In this document: positions 37,315-45,091 of the stretch, piece after piece
Position numbering within the stretch: position 1 is the first letter of the stretch
Layout of the letters: every line of letters starts with the position of its first letter
Assembly (NCBI RefSeq): GCF_019218265.1
Contig: NZ_JAHUZE010000004.1
Location: 412,001 to 476,000 of the forward strand
From: Maritimibacter dapengensis
GTDB taxonomy: Bacteria; Pseudomonadota; Alphaproteobacteria; Rhodobacterales; Rhodobacteraceae
Direction of reading: 5' to 3'
DNA length: 64,000 bases
The notes under the pieces: model-generated
Seen by the model: only the letters and a program-made list of their open reading frames with translations
What the model was told of the DNA's origin: nothing
The model's database searches: none
Made by a program: the position numbers and the translations under genes

Positions 37315-38232
37315 ATGGCTGACGTGAGTTCATCGACAAACACCACGCCGACCGACGCGGCCACGGCACGGCCCGGACGGTTCAAGGAATTCTGGCGCTA
37401 CTTCAAGGAGAACCGCGGCGCCGTCATCGGTTTCTACGTGTTCGTGTTCTTTTTGATCGTTGCGATATTCGCGCCGCTTCTGGCGCCCTTCGACCCGTCA
37501 TCGCAGAACCGGGCCGCGACGCTCGTGCCTCCGTTCTGGCAGAGCGGCGGCAACTGGACCTATCCGCTTGGCACTGACCCACTTGGCCGCGACATGCTCT
37601 CGCGTCTGATCCACGGGGCGCGGTATTCGTTCCTCGTCGGGACCGTTGTTGTGATCCTCGCGGCCACAGGTGGTATCCTCACCGGACTCGTCGCGGGCTT
37701 TGCCCCGAAATGGCTGGATACGATCATCATGCGGATCATGGATATCATCCTGTCGATCCCGTCACTGCTGCTCGCGCTCGTGCTGGTCGCCATTCTCGGG
37801 CCGTCGCTTCTCAATGCGATGATCGCAATCGCCATTGTCCTCCAGCCGCATTACGTGCGCCTGACGCGGGCGGCGGTCATGACGGAGCTGTCGAAGGATT
37901 ACGTGGTGTCGGCCAAGGTCGCGGGCGCCCGGCTACCCCGTTTGATGTTCGTCACCGTGCTGCCCAATTGCCTCGCCCCGATCATTGTGCAGGCGGCACT
38001 GAGTTTCTCGAACGCGATCCTCGACGTTGCCGCGCTGGGCTTTCTAGGTATGGGGGCGCAACCGCCGACGCCGGAATGGGGCACCATGCTGGCAGAAGCA
38101 CGCGAATTCATCCTGCGTGCGTGGTGGGTGGTGACCTTCCCCGGTCTCGCGATCCTCGTCACGGTGCTCGCGATCAACCTGATGGGCGACGGGTTACGCG
38201 ACGCGCTCGATCCGAAGCTGAAAAGGAGCTGA
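37315..38232 (+). CDS. dppC: Dipeptide ABC transporter permease, DppC type
   Basis: 305 residues. An N-terminal cytoplasmic stretch (about 35 residues, FKEFWRYFKENRGAVIGFYVF) leads into the OppC-type N region, then the permease domain. LGTDPLGRDMLSRLIHGARYS and the EAA loop LSKDYVVSAKVAGARLPRLMFVTVLPNCLAPIIVQ are the family marks; GFLGMGAQPPTPEWGTMLAEAREFI is the typical end block. It begins two bases after dppB and ends two bases before dppD. Confidence 0.95.
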   Translation: MADVSSSTNTTPTDAATARPGRFKEFWRYFKENRGAVIGFYVFVFFLIVAIFAPLLAPFDPSSQNRAATLVPPFWQSGGNWTYPLGTDPLGRDMLSRLIHGARYSFLVGTVVVILAATGGILTGLVAGFAPKWLDTIIMRIMDIILSIPSLLLALVLVAILGPSLLNAMIAIAIVLQPHYVRLTRAAVMTELSKDYVVSAKVAGARLPRLMFVTVLPNCLAPIIVQAALSFSNAILDVAALGFLGMGAQPPTPEWGTMLAEAREFILRAWWVVTFPGLAILVTVLAINLMGDGLRDALDPKLKRS

Positions 38233-38233
38233 C

Positions 38234-39208
38234 ATGTCTCTCCTGACGATCAAGAACCTTTCGGTCGATTTCGACACCGCAGGCGGAATGTTCCGCGCTG
38301 TGGACGGGGTGGACATCAACGTGGACCAGGGCGACATCCTCGCCATCGTGGGGGAATCCGGTTCGGGCAAGTCGGTCTCCATGCTGGCCATGATGGGTCT
38401 TCTGCCCTGGACCGCGACGATCACGGCGGACGAGATGAGCTTCGACGGGATAGACCTGCGCGACCTTGGCCCCATGGCGCGGCGCAAGGTGATCGGGCGC
38501 GACATGTCGATGATCTTCCAAGAACCGATGTCGAGTTTGAACCCCTGTTTCACGGTCGGATTTCAGATCAAGGAATCGCTCAAGATCCACCTCGACCTCG
38601 ACCGGGCGGAGCGCAAGAAGCGTGCGATTGAATTGATGGAACTCGTCGGTATCCCCGATCCAGAGCGGCGGTTGAAGGCGTTTCCGCACCAGCTTTCAGG
38701 CGGGATGAGTCAGCGTGTCATGATCGCCATGGCGCTTGCCTGCAAACCGCGCCTCCTTATCGCGGACGAGCCGACGACGGCACTCGACGTGACCATCCAG
38801 GCGCAGATTCTCGATCTGCTTGCGGACCTGCAAAAGGAAACCGGCATGGCACTTATCCTCATCACGCATGACATGGGCGTGGTGGCGGAAACGGCGCAGC
38901 GGGTGCAGGTTCAATACGCGGGTCAGAAGGTCGAGGAGCAGGAAGTGCGCGGCCTCTTTTCCGACCCGCATCACCCCTACACGGCGGCGCTTCTCGCGGC
39001 TTTGCCGGAGCGCGCGACCGAGCGACACCTGCCGACCATTCCCGGTGTCGTGCCGGGCCAGTATGACCGGCCGCAGGGATGCCTGTTCTCGCCGAGATGC
39101 AAATTCGCCGATGACAAATGCCGCAAGACGCCTCCGCCGGTGCAACCGCCGGATCTGGGGCTCGCGCGATGTCACTATCCGATCACGCGGCAGGAGGACG
39201 TGGCATGA
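38234..39208 (+). CDS. dppD: Dipeptide ABC transporter ATP-binding protein, DppD type
   Basis: 324 residues. Walker [11 protein letters not shown] near residue 40, the Q-loop [15 protein letters not shown], signature [17 protein letters not shown], Walker [15 protein letters not shown] and H-loop LITHDMGVV are all present. The C-terminal oligopeptide/dipeptide domain carries [16 protein letters not shown] with the cysteines that may hold an Fe-S cluster in this family. Overlaps dppF as ATGA. Powers peptide import with DppF. Confidence 0.95.
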   Translation: MSLLTIKNLSVDFDTAGGMFRAVDGVDINVDQGDILAIVGESGSGKSVSMLAMMGLLPWTATITADEMSFDGIDLRDLGPMARRKVIGRDMSMIFQEPMSSLNPCFTVGFQIKESLKIHLDLDRAERKKRAIELMELVGIPDPERRLKAFPHQLSGGMSQRVMIAMALACKPRLLIADEPTTALDVTIQAQILDLLADLQKETGMALILITHDMGVVAETAQRVQVQYAGQKVEEQEVRGLFSDPHHPYTAALLAALPERATERHLPTIPGVVPGQYDRPQGCLFSPRCKFADDKCRKTPPPVQPPDLGLARCHYPITRQEDVA

Positions 39209-40155
39209 ACGCGGTGGTAAGTGCCGAAGGGCTGGCGCGTCATTATGAGGTCGGGGGCGGGCTGTTTTCAAAACCCGGCGTCGTGAAGGCTCTGTCTGAG
39301 GCGACGTTCCAGATCGAGGCCGGGAAGACGCTGGCGGTGGTCGGCGAGTCGGGCTGCGGCAAGTCAACGCTGGCGCGGCTGGTGACCCTGATCGAGGAAC
39401 CGACGGCTGGCAGCCTGAACATCGACGGGATCGAGGCGACGCCGGACAATTGGGACCGACTGCGCAGCCATGTGCAGATCGTGTTCCAGGACCCCTACGG
39501 GTCGCTCAATTTGCGCCACAGGATCGGTGCGATTCTCGAAGAGCCGTTGAAGATCAACCGCCCGGACATGCCGGCCAAGGAGCGGCAGGCCAAGGCGCGC
39601 GAGATGCTCGAGCTTGTGGGCCTACGCCCAGAGCATTTCGACCGCTTCCCGCATATGTTCTCGGGCGGGCAGCGCCAGCGGATCGCGGTAGCGCGCGCGC
39701 TCATGCTGGAGCCGAAGCTTCTGGTGCTCGACGAGCCGGTTTCGGCGCTCGATCTGTCGATCCAGTCGCAGGTTCTGAACCTGCTCCTCGACCTTCAGGA
39801 GCGTCTGGACCTCGCTTATCTGTTCATCTCGCACGACCTGTCGGTAGTTCGCCATGTGGCCGACGATGTGGCCGTGATGTATCTCGGCCGTCCCGTGGAA
39901 TTCGGGACCAAGGAACAGGTCTTCTCGAACCCGCGTCACCCCTACACGAAGGCGCTTCTGTCCGCGACGCCATCGACCGAGCCCAATCCGGACAAGATGC
40001 GGATCAAGTTGGAAGGCGAATTGCCGTCGCCCTTGGCCGTGCCGGACGGGTGCCCGTTCGCGCCGAGATGCTGGAAAGCGAAGACGAAATGCCGGGAGCA
40101 GCGCCCGGAATTGATGGGCGAGCATCCGGCAGCGTGCTGGTATCCGGAGGGCTAG
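39205..40155 (+). CDS. dppF: Dipeptide ABC transporter ATP-binding protein, DppF type
   Basis: 316 residues from the ATG at 39205, which overlaps the dppD stop as ATGA; an open frame upstream lies inside dppD and is ignored. [15 protein letters not shown] is Walker A, FQDPYGSLNLRHRI the Q-loop, [17 protein letters not shown] the signature and VLDEPVSALDLSIQ Walker B. The C-terminal cysteine pattern CPFAPRCWKAKTKCREQ matches its partner. Last gene of the operon; its end overlaps the convergent sugar transferase by four bases. Confidence 0.95.
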   Translation: MNAVVSAEGLARHYEVGGGLFSKPGVVKALSEATFQIEAGKTLAVVGESGCGKSTLARLVTLIEEPTAGSLNIDGIEATPDNWDRLRSHVQIVFQDPYGSLNLRHRIGAILEEPLKINRPDMPAKERQAKAREMLELVGLRPEHFDRFPHMFSGGQRQRIAVARALMLEPKLLVLDEPVSALDLSIQSQVLNLLLDLQERLDLAYLFISHDLSVVRHVADDVAVMYLGRPVEFGTKEQVFSNPRHPYTKALLSATPSTEPNPDKMRIKLEGELPSPLAVPDGCPFAPRCWKAKTKCREQRPELMGEHPAACWYPEG

Positions 40156-40757
40156 GACGAGCGTTTGGAAACGGTCTTGAGCATGATCCAGATGTCCATG
40201 CAGCACGACTGGTTCCGCTGGTAGATCAAGTCGAGACGGGCTTTCCGCGGCACGCAGCGACGGGAATAGACCGCGTCTGATTCATCGGCGGACTGGCAGT
40301 CGGCAAGCAGCTTTTCTTCATGCGCGTGAAAGACGAGCGACGCCAGCCCGGTTATCCCCGGTCGACATTGCAAGACCTCGGCATAAAGCCCGGGAAACCT
40401 GTTTACATACATCCTAAGGGGCGGTCGCGGGCCGACGAAGCTCATGTCGCCGCGCAGCACATTCCAGAGCTGCGGGATCTCGTCCAGACGGGCCGCACGA
40501 AGCATGGAGCCGGTTCGCGTGATCCGGGCGGACTTGTCTCCGCCTGAAACGCCATGATCCGATATTGCGGAACGCATCGTGCGGAACTTGACAAGGTCGA
40601 ATCCCTCGCCGGTACCCTTCATTCTTTCCGAAACGTAGAACACCGGGAAACCGTCGAACAGAATTATGGCGACCGCGAGCGCAACCATGACCGGGAGCAA
40701 CACGAAGGATAGAACGACCGCCAAGGCCAAGTCGAAAAGCCGCTTAGGAAGGGACAT
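40152..40757 (-). CDS. Small initiating phosphoglycosyl transferase (PglC/WreU-like)
   Basis: 201 residues. One N-terminal membrane helix (LFDLALAVVLSFVLLPVMVALAVAIILF) precedes the catalytic domain with FYVSERMKG, VKFRTMR, LRAARLDEIPQLWNVL, GDMSFVGPRPPLRMY and CRPGITGLASL. This compact form without the five-span N domain is the monotopic PglC type, transferring a sugar-1-phosphate to undecaprenyl phosphate. Overlaps the upstream epimerase gene by 14 bases. The 3' residues DLIYQRNQSCCMDIWIMLKTVSKRSS are a typical end. Likely starts an O-antigen or capsule repeat. Confidence 0.9.
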   Translation of the reverse strand: MSLPKRLFDLALAVVLSFVLLPVMVALAVAIILFDGFPVFYVSERMKGTGEGFDLVKFRTMRSAISDHGVSGGDKSARITRTGSMLRAARLDEIPQLWNVLRGDMSFVGPRPPLRMYVNRFPGLYAEVLQCRPGITGLASLVFHAHEEKLLADCQSADESDAVYSRRCVPRKARLDLIYQRNQSCCMDIWIMLKTVSKRSS

Positions 40758-41643
40758 CTGTCATGCCAAGTCCAGCCCATTCGCCGATGATGGCCTTAGG
40801 ATTCCAAGCACCGTGAGGCATAGGCGCGATCCGAGCGAGTTTGGCCGTATTCAGCACGATGTTCTGATGCGCATGTAGCGGTGCTGGAACAAACCTCCAA
40901 GGGATACTTCCGGCTTCGGCAAGATCTTCCATATGAACCGCTGATTGTGCAGCGACATTGAGTATAGGTGGCAAGGGGCCTTTATGTAATGCCAGCCGGA
41001 CAAGTGATGCGGCAAGCGACACCGGGCCGATGTAGGAGCGAAACGGTCCCCTATCGTCTGCGAACCTGTGAATAATCAAGGGCCTGCCCGAGCCTGCATT
41101 TGCGAGTTTCAAGAGAAGCGCATCCGCACCTGCGATATTTCCGATTCTGAGGTTCGTCACTTCGACCTTGTCGGCACTCAGACTAAGCGCGGCTCTTTCC
41201 ATGTCGACTTTCGCTTTCCCGTAAGGGTTCACAGGCCGGGTTTCGTCTTCCTCGGAGTACGGGGTGGATTTCCACGATCCGTACACACTCGATGAGGACG
41301 CAATCAGGACGCGGCGGATATTGGCGTCCAATGCGCCGGCGACGCAGGCCTCGGCAATCGTGCCGTTGTCTTCGAGATTGCCGCCCGATGCCGGTATGAC
41401 GCCCGCCATGACGATCATTGCATCTATCGAGCCATAGTGTGAAACCCAGTCGCGCAATGGTTCGGTGCTTTCCAAAGGTGCCCAACGTAACTGCCCCGGC
41501 GTGTTCGCTTCCGCGCAGTCACGCACCTGGATTACGGTTCTGGCGCCTGGCGGGTAGCGCGTCCATGCCTTCGATATTAGCCGTCCCGCCCGTCCGGTGC
41601 TCCCCACGAGGAGCAATCGTGCGTCGGGACGGGTCCGGGTCAT
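40744..41643 (-). CDS. NAD-dependent epimerase/dehydratase (extended SDR), probably 4-ketosugar reductase
   Basis: 299 residues. The Rossmann loop is LLLVGSTGRAGRLI, followed by LIASSSSVYGSW and the catalytic YGKAK within RPVNPYGKAKVDME. The fold is that of extended SDRs acting on nucleotide sugars. Between a 4,6-dehydratase homologue and an initiating transferase, the natural role is reduction of the 4-keto sugar (WreQ-like, giving a QuiNAc-type sugar) or epimerisation; this is inference. Overlaps the glycosyltransferase stop as ATGA. Confidence 0.8.
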   Translation of the reverse strand: MTRTRPDARLLLVGSTGRAGRLISKAWTRYPPGARTVIQVRDCAEANTPGQLRWAPLESTEPLRDWVSHYGSIDAMIVMAGVIPASGGNLEDNGTIAEACVAGALDANIRRVLIASSSSVYGSWKSTPYSEEDETRPVNPYGKAKVDMERAALSLSADKVEVTNLRIGNIAGADALLLKLANAGSGRPLIIHRFADDRGPFRSYIGPVSLAASLVRLALHKGPLPPILNVAAQSAVHMEDLAEAGSIPWRFVPAPLHAHQNIVLNTAKLARIAPMPHGAWNPKAIIGEWAGLGMTDVPS

Positions 41644-42800
41644 GATGCGATTGCCTCACGCCGTGCTTGGGGTGCTCCCCCACGCGCAAGGCCGAGGTGA
41701 TCGAGCAGGATCGCGTTCACTCGTTCCACGTCGAAACGTGTCCGCGCGAGCGCGAGGCTGGCCTGCGCCATCCGTTCGCAATCATCCGGATGATCGAGGA
41801 GCCAGTGCATCCGTGCCGCAATCGCATCCGGGTCACGAACCGGCACCAGAAAACCGTTCTCTCCGTCAATGACTGTTTCCCGACATCCCGGGGCATCCGT
41901 GGTGATAACTGGGCGGCCTGTCGCCAGCGCCTCGAGCGTGGAACGCGGGACACCTTCGCGATACCGTGATGGCAGCACGAATACTCGGCAACCAGCTAGG
42001 AAAGGACGCACGTCCTCGACGTGACCGACGTATTCCAGGACGTCGCTTGTCCAATGCGCGAAAATGTCCGGGTCAATGGCGTCGGGCCCGCCGTCGATGA
42101 AACCCAGTAGCTGGAACCGCGCATACGGATGGGTCGTTCGTACCGCCAGCGCGGCTTGCGCGTATTCTTGCACACCCTTCGCACCAATGACGCGCGCAAC
42201 CATCAGAAAAATGGGCGCATCAGGAAGAGGTGCGGGTCTGTAATGCTCGAGGTCGACGCCAGAACCGTCCACAAGTCCGGCCTTTCGCGGCTCACCCAGA
42301 CACCCCGCGACCATAAAGTCGCGCAAGTCGTCATGGTTCTGAAAAATGACCGCTTCGTTTCGGTCGGTGGCGCGGCGATAAAGCGTGCGTGCGATACGCT
42401 TGACCAGCCTTGTTCGCGGGCTGTCGCCGTCGGATGCCGAAAAGGCAAAACCAAGGCCCGTGATCATGGCGACGCTGCGCACCCCCTCGGCATACGCCGC
42501 GAATGCGCCCCAGATATTCGGCTTGATCGCATACGTCAGTACGAGGTCCGGTTCGATCCGGCGGATCAATGCGCGCAGATCTTTCGCATAGGCGATGTCC
42601 GCGCGAAAGCCAGTGCCTTGCCGCGTCATGCGCGTTTCATGTGTCGTGCAACCCAACGCTTCGACCCGTGCCCGCGTGCTTTCGTCGAGATCGGGTGCCC
42701 CGGCATGAACCTCATGTCCCAATCCTCGCAATTCGCTTATGAGCGGCCCGCGGAAGTTCACGAGCGATGGCGCGTAAGCTGTGAGAATGAGCACCTTCAT
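41640..42800 (-). CDS. Glycosyltransferase family 4 protein
   Basis: 386 residues from the ATG at 42800 (MKVLILTAYAPSLVNFRG); a TTG two codons earlier is possible but less natural. The C-terminal GT-B half holds FLMVARVIGAKGVQEYAQAA and LPSRYREGVPRSTLEALATGRPVITTDAPGCRETV, the E-x7-E motif of GT4 retaining enzymes. The N-terminal half carries LTYAIKPNIWGAFAA, found in O-antigen and capsule GT4 transferases that add the second sugar to Und-PP-HexNAc. Sits between the dehydratase and the reductase of the same module. Confidence 0.9.
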   Translation of the reverse strand: MKVLILTAYAPSLVNFRGPLISELRGLGHEVHAGAPDLDESTRARVEALGCTTHETRMTRQGTGFRADIAYAKDLRALIRRIEPDLVLTYAIKPNIWGAFAAYAEGVRSVAMITGLGFAFSASDGDSPRTRLVKRIARTLYRRATDRNEAVIFQNHDDLRDFMVAGCLGEPRKAGLVDGSGVDLEHYRPAPLPDAPIFLMVARVIGAKGVQEYAQAALAVRTTHPYARFQLLGFIDGGPDAIDPDIFAHWTSDVLEYVGHVEDVRPFLAGCRVFVLPSRYREGVPRSTLEALATGRPVITTDAPGCRETVIDGENGFLVPVRDPDAIAARMHWLLDHPDDCERMAQASLALARTRFDVERVNAILLDHLGLARGGAPQARREAIAS

Positions 42801-42895
42801 GGGCAAGAACCGCTCGTCTTGGTCCTGTGAACGGTCGCCGCTTCAATAGAAGTGCCGCGTGCCATTTTGGTATTTCTGCGAGGCATCCCCAAAGG

Positions 42896-44806
42896 TCAGG
42901 ACGCCGGAACTGCTTCGCGGACCGGCGCTTTGTACCCGTCAACGAACCTGGTCACGAGGTCGCGAATGCCGTATTTGTCCTGCCCTTCCAGCATCGCGGA
43001 AAGCTCACGCACGAGTGACGCTGTTTCGATCTGGCTCAAGAACGTCTCCTCGGCACGCAGGATCAGGGGATGCGGAGTCTTGAGCAGGTTGTCGGCACCG
43101 ATCAGAAGCTCCTCATAAAGCTTCTCGCCCGGCCGCAATCCGACGATCTGGATTTCGATGTCGCCTTTTCCGGTGTCCGGGTCGCGCACCGTCTGACCAC
43201 TCATTTCGATCATCCGCCGCGCAATGTCGAAAATCCGTTTCGGCTTGCCCATGTCGAGAACGAAGACGTCTCCGCCCGCAGAATATGCGCCGGCCAACAA
43301 GACGAGCCGCGACGCTTCGGGAACCGTCATGAAATACCGTGTGACCTCCGGGTGTGTCACTGTGACCGGGCCGCCGCTCTGGATTTGGCGGCGGAAGAGA
43401 GGAACGACCGACCCCGACGAACCGAGCACGTTGCCGAACCTGACCATCGACAGTTTCGTTCGCGTGCTGCGCGTGGCGAGGTCCTGAAGAACCATTTCGG
43501 CCATCCGTTTGGTCGCGCCCATGATATTGGTCGGACGAACCGCCTTGTCGGTCGACACCAGCACAAAGCGTTCGATACCGGCCTCGATGGCTGCGAGCGC
43601 GACGTTTCGCGTTCCCAAGACATTGGTGAAAGCGCCCTCGACCTCGTTGTCTTCCACGATCGGCACGTGTTTGTAAGCAGCGGCATGCAAGATGACATCG
43701 GGGCAGGTCTCGCCGATGATCGATCTCACCCTTCTCGGGTCGGTGACAGAACCCAGTCTGGCGATAAGGTCGATATTGGCGTCCTTCGCCAGTTGCGCCA
43801 GTTCCATTTCAAGCGTGTAGAGGGCAAATTCGCTCTGATCGAACATGACCAGCCGATCTGGCGCGCATTTCAGGATTTGTCGGCAAAGCTCTGAGCCGAT
43901 CGAACCGCCGGCCCCCGTCACCATCACCGACCGACCGGCGTAGGTTTTGGTGATATGCGGGTGCTCGAGATCGACCTGGCTCCGTCCAAGAAGCTGTTCG
44001 GCAGGGACGAGACTGATGTCCTTTTTACGACCTTGCAGGATGAGATCGACGAAGGACGGCATGACCTGGATCTCGGCGTCGAGTGACGACAGGTTGGCCA
44101 CGATCGCCTTGAGTCGCTCGGGACTCGCAGACGGCATCGCGATCAGCACCCGGTCGATGCGATACCGTTGCACCAGGTCGGCAAGTCGCTCGGGTTCGCG
44201 CACCATCATGCCGGAGACGTATGTATGTTGAACGTGAGGATCGTCATCCACGAACATGACGGGAAGCATTTCGGACGACCGCTTCAATCCGTGGGCGAGT
44301 TGCATGCCTGCTCGCCCCGCACCGTAAATGATCGCCCGGCTCGCACGGACGCCATAGCGCAGTTTCAGGTCGATGAGATTCGCGAGAAGGAACCGATAGG
44401 TCGTCGCAAGTCCGAAGAAGAACACGCCTGTCCCCAAGGGAACGGAACGCGGAACAGGCGTTTGCGTCAGGAAGCTCGCGAACCCGGCGGCGAGGGCCAG
44501 CGCGACCGTCGTCGGCAGAATGTGCATCAAGAGCTTCGAGTGAAACTCGGACGCTTTGATGCGATGGAGCCGAAAACCGAGGATCGAGATTGCTGCGAAG
44601 ACAAGATAGGCCCCGCTGAACAAGCCTGCCTGTCCCGTGTCGACATTCGGACCCAACGTGTCGGTACGCACCCAGAAGGCGAGTGCCAGGGCCGCAGACG
44701 CGGTCATTAAATCAAAGGTGAAAAGGATCGCGTGCTTCACTCGGCGAGGCAGTCTTGTCGCTGCCAAAGCGGGAGAAAGAAGCAATTTATCAAATACTTC
44801 AAACAT
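42896..44806 (-). CDS. Membrane-bound nucleotide-sugar 4,6-dehydratase (WbpM/CapD/WreV family)
   Basis: 636 residues from the ATG at 44806 with GGCGGAG upstream. Four N-terminal membrane spans (about 25-145) precede a first Rossmann domain (IIYGAGRAGMQL near 160) and the catalytic SDR domain with TGAGGSIGSELCRQ (about 297-310), HAAAYKHVPIVEDNEVEG and VSTDKAVRPTNIMGATKRMAE (about 417-437), where the M-x-x-x-K replaces Y-x-x-x-K as in WbpM. It converts UDP-GlcNAc to the 4-keto-6-deoxy sugar. The longer upstream frame adds no conserved sequence. First gene of the sugar module. Confidence 0.92.
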   Translation of the reverse strand: MFEVFDKLLLSPALAATRLPRRVKHAILFTFDLMTASAALALAFWVRTDTLGPNVDTGQAGLFSGAYLVFAAISILGFRLHRIKASEFHSKLLMHILPTTVALALAAGFASFLTQTPVPRSVPLGTGVFFFGLATTYRFLLANLIDLKLRYGVRASRAIIYGAGRAGMQLAHGLKRSSEMLPVMFVDDDPHVQHTYVSGMMVREPERLADLVQRYRIDRVLIAMPSASPERLKAIVANLSSLDAEIQVMPSFVDLILQGRKKDISLVPAEQLLGRSQVDLEHPHITKTYAGRSVMVTGAGGSIGSELCRQILKCAPDRLVMFDQSEFALYTLEMELAQLAKDANIDLIARLGSVTDPRRVRSIIGETCPDVILHAAAYKHVPIVEDNEVEGAFTNVLGTRNVALAAIEAGIERFVLVSTDKAVRPTNIMGATKRMAEMVLQDLATRSTRTKLSMVRFGNVLGSSGSVVPLFRRQIQSGGPVTVTHPEVTRYFMTVPEASRLVLLAGAYSAGGDVFVLDMGKPKRIFDIARRMIEMSGQTVRDPDTGKGDIEIQIVGLRPGEKLYEELLIGADNLLKTPHPLILRAEETFLSQIETASLVRELSAMLEGQDKYGIRDLVTRFVDGYKAPVREAVPAS

Positions 44807-45091
44807 CAGTAACTCCGCCCTCGCAACACATCTTATGCGTGAAATGAGCCATGGATCAAGATTACTTATGGTTGTATTTCCAAAAAATCCTAGTGGGGAC
44901 ACGCCGCTCTGCGACGAAGGCAGCGACTCGCAGCCTTCAGAACTCATTGACCCGTTACGACGAATAGTCAGCACGACTGGACCAACGGCCGGTGCGGTGA
45001 TGCCCGTCACTTGTCACGCCCGTTGAGGGCTTCGACGGACCCGCAGGTCTTCCTCACCAGCCGCATTCGACCGTATCGAGAGGATAGGAAA

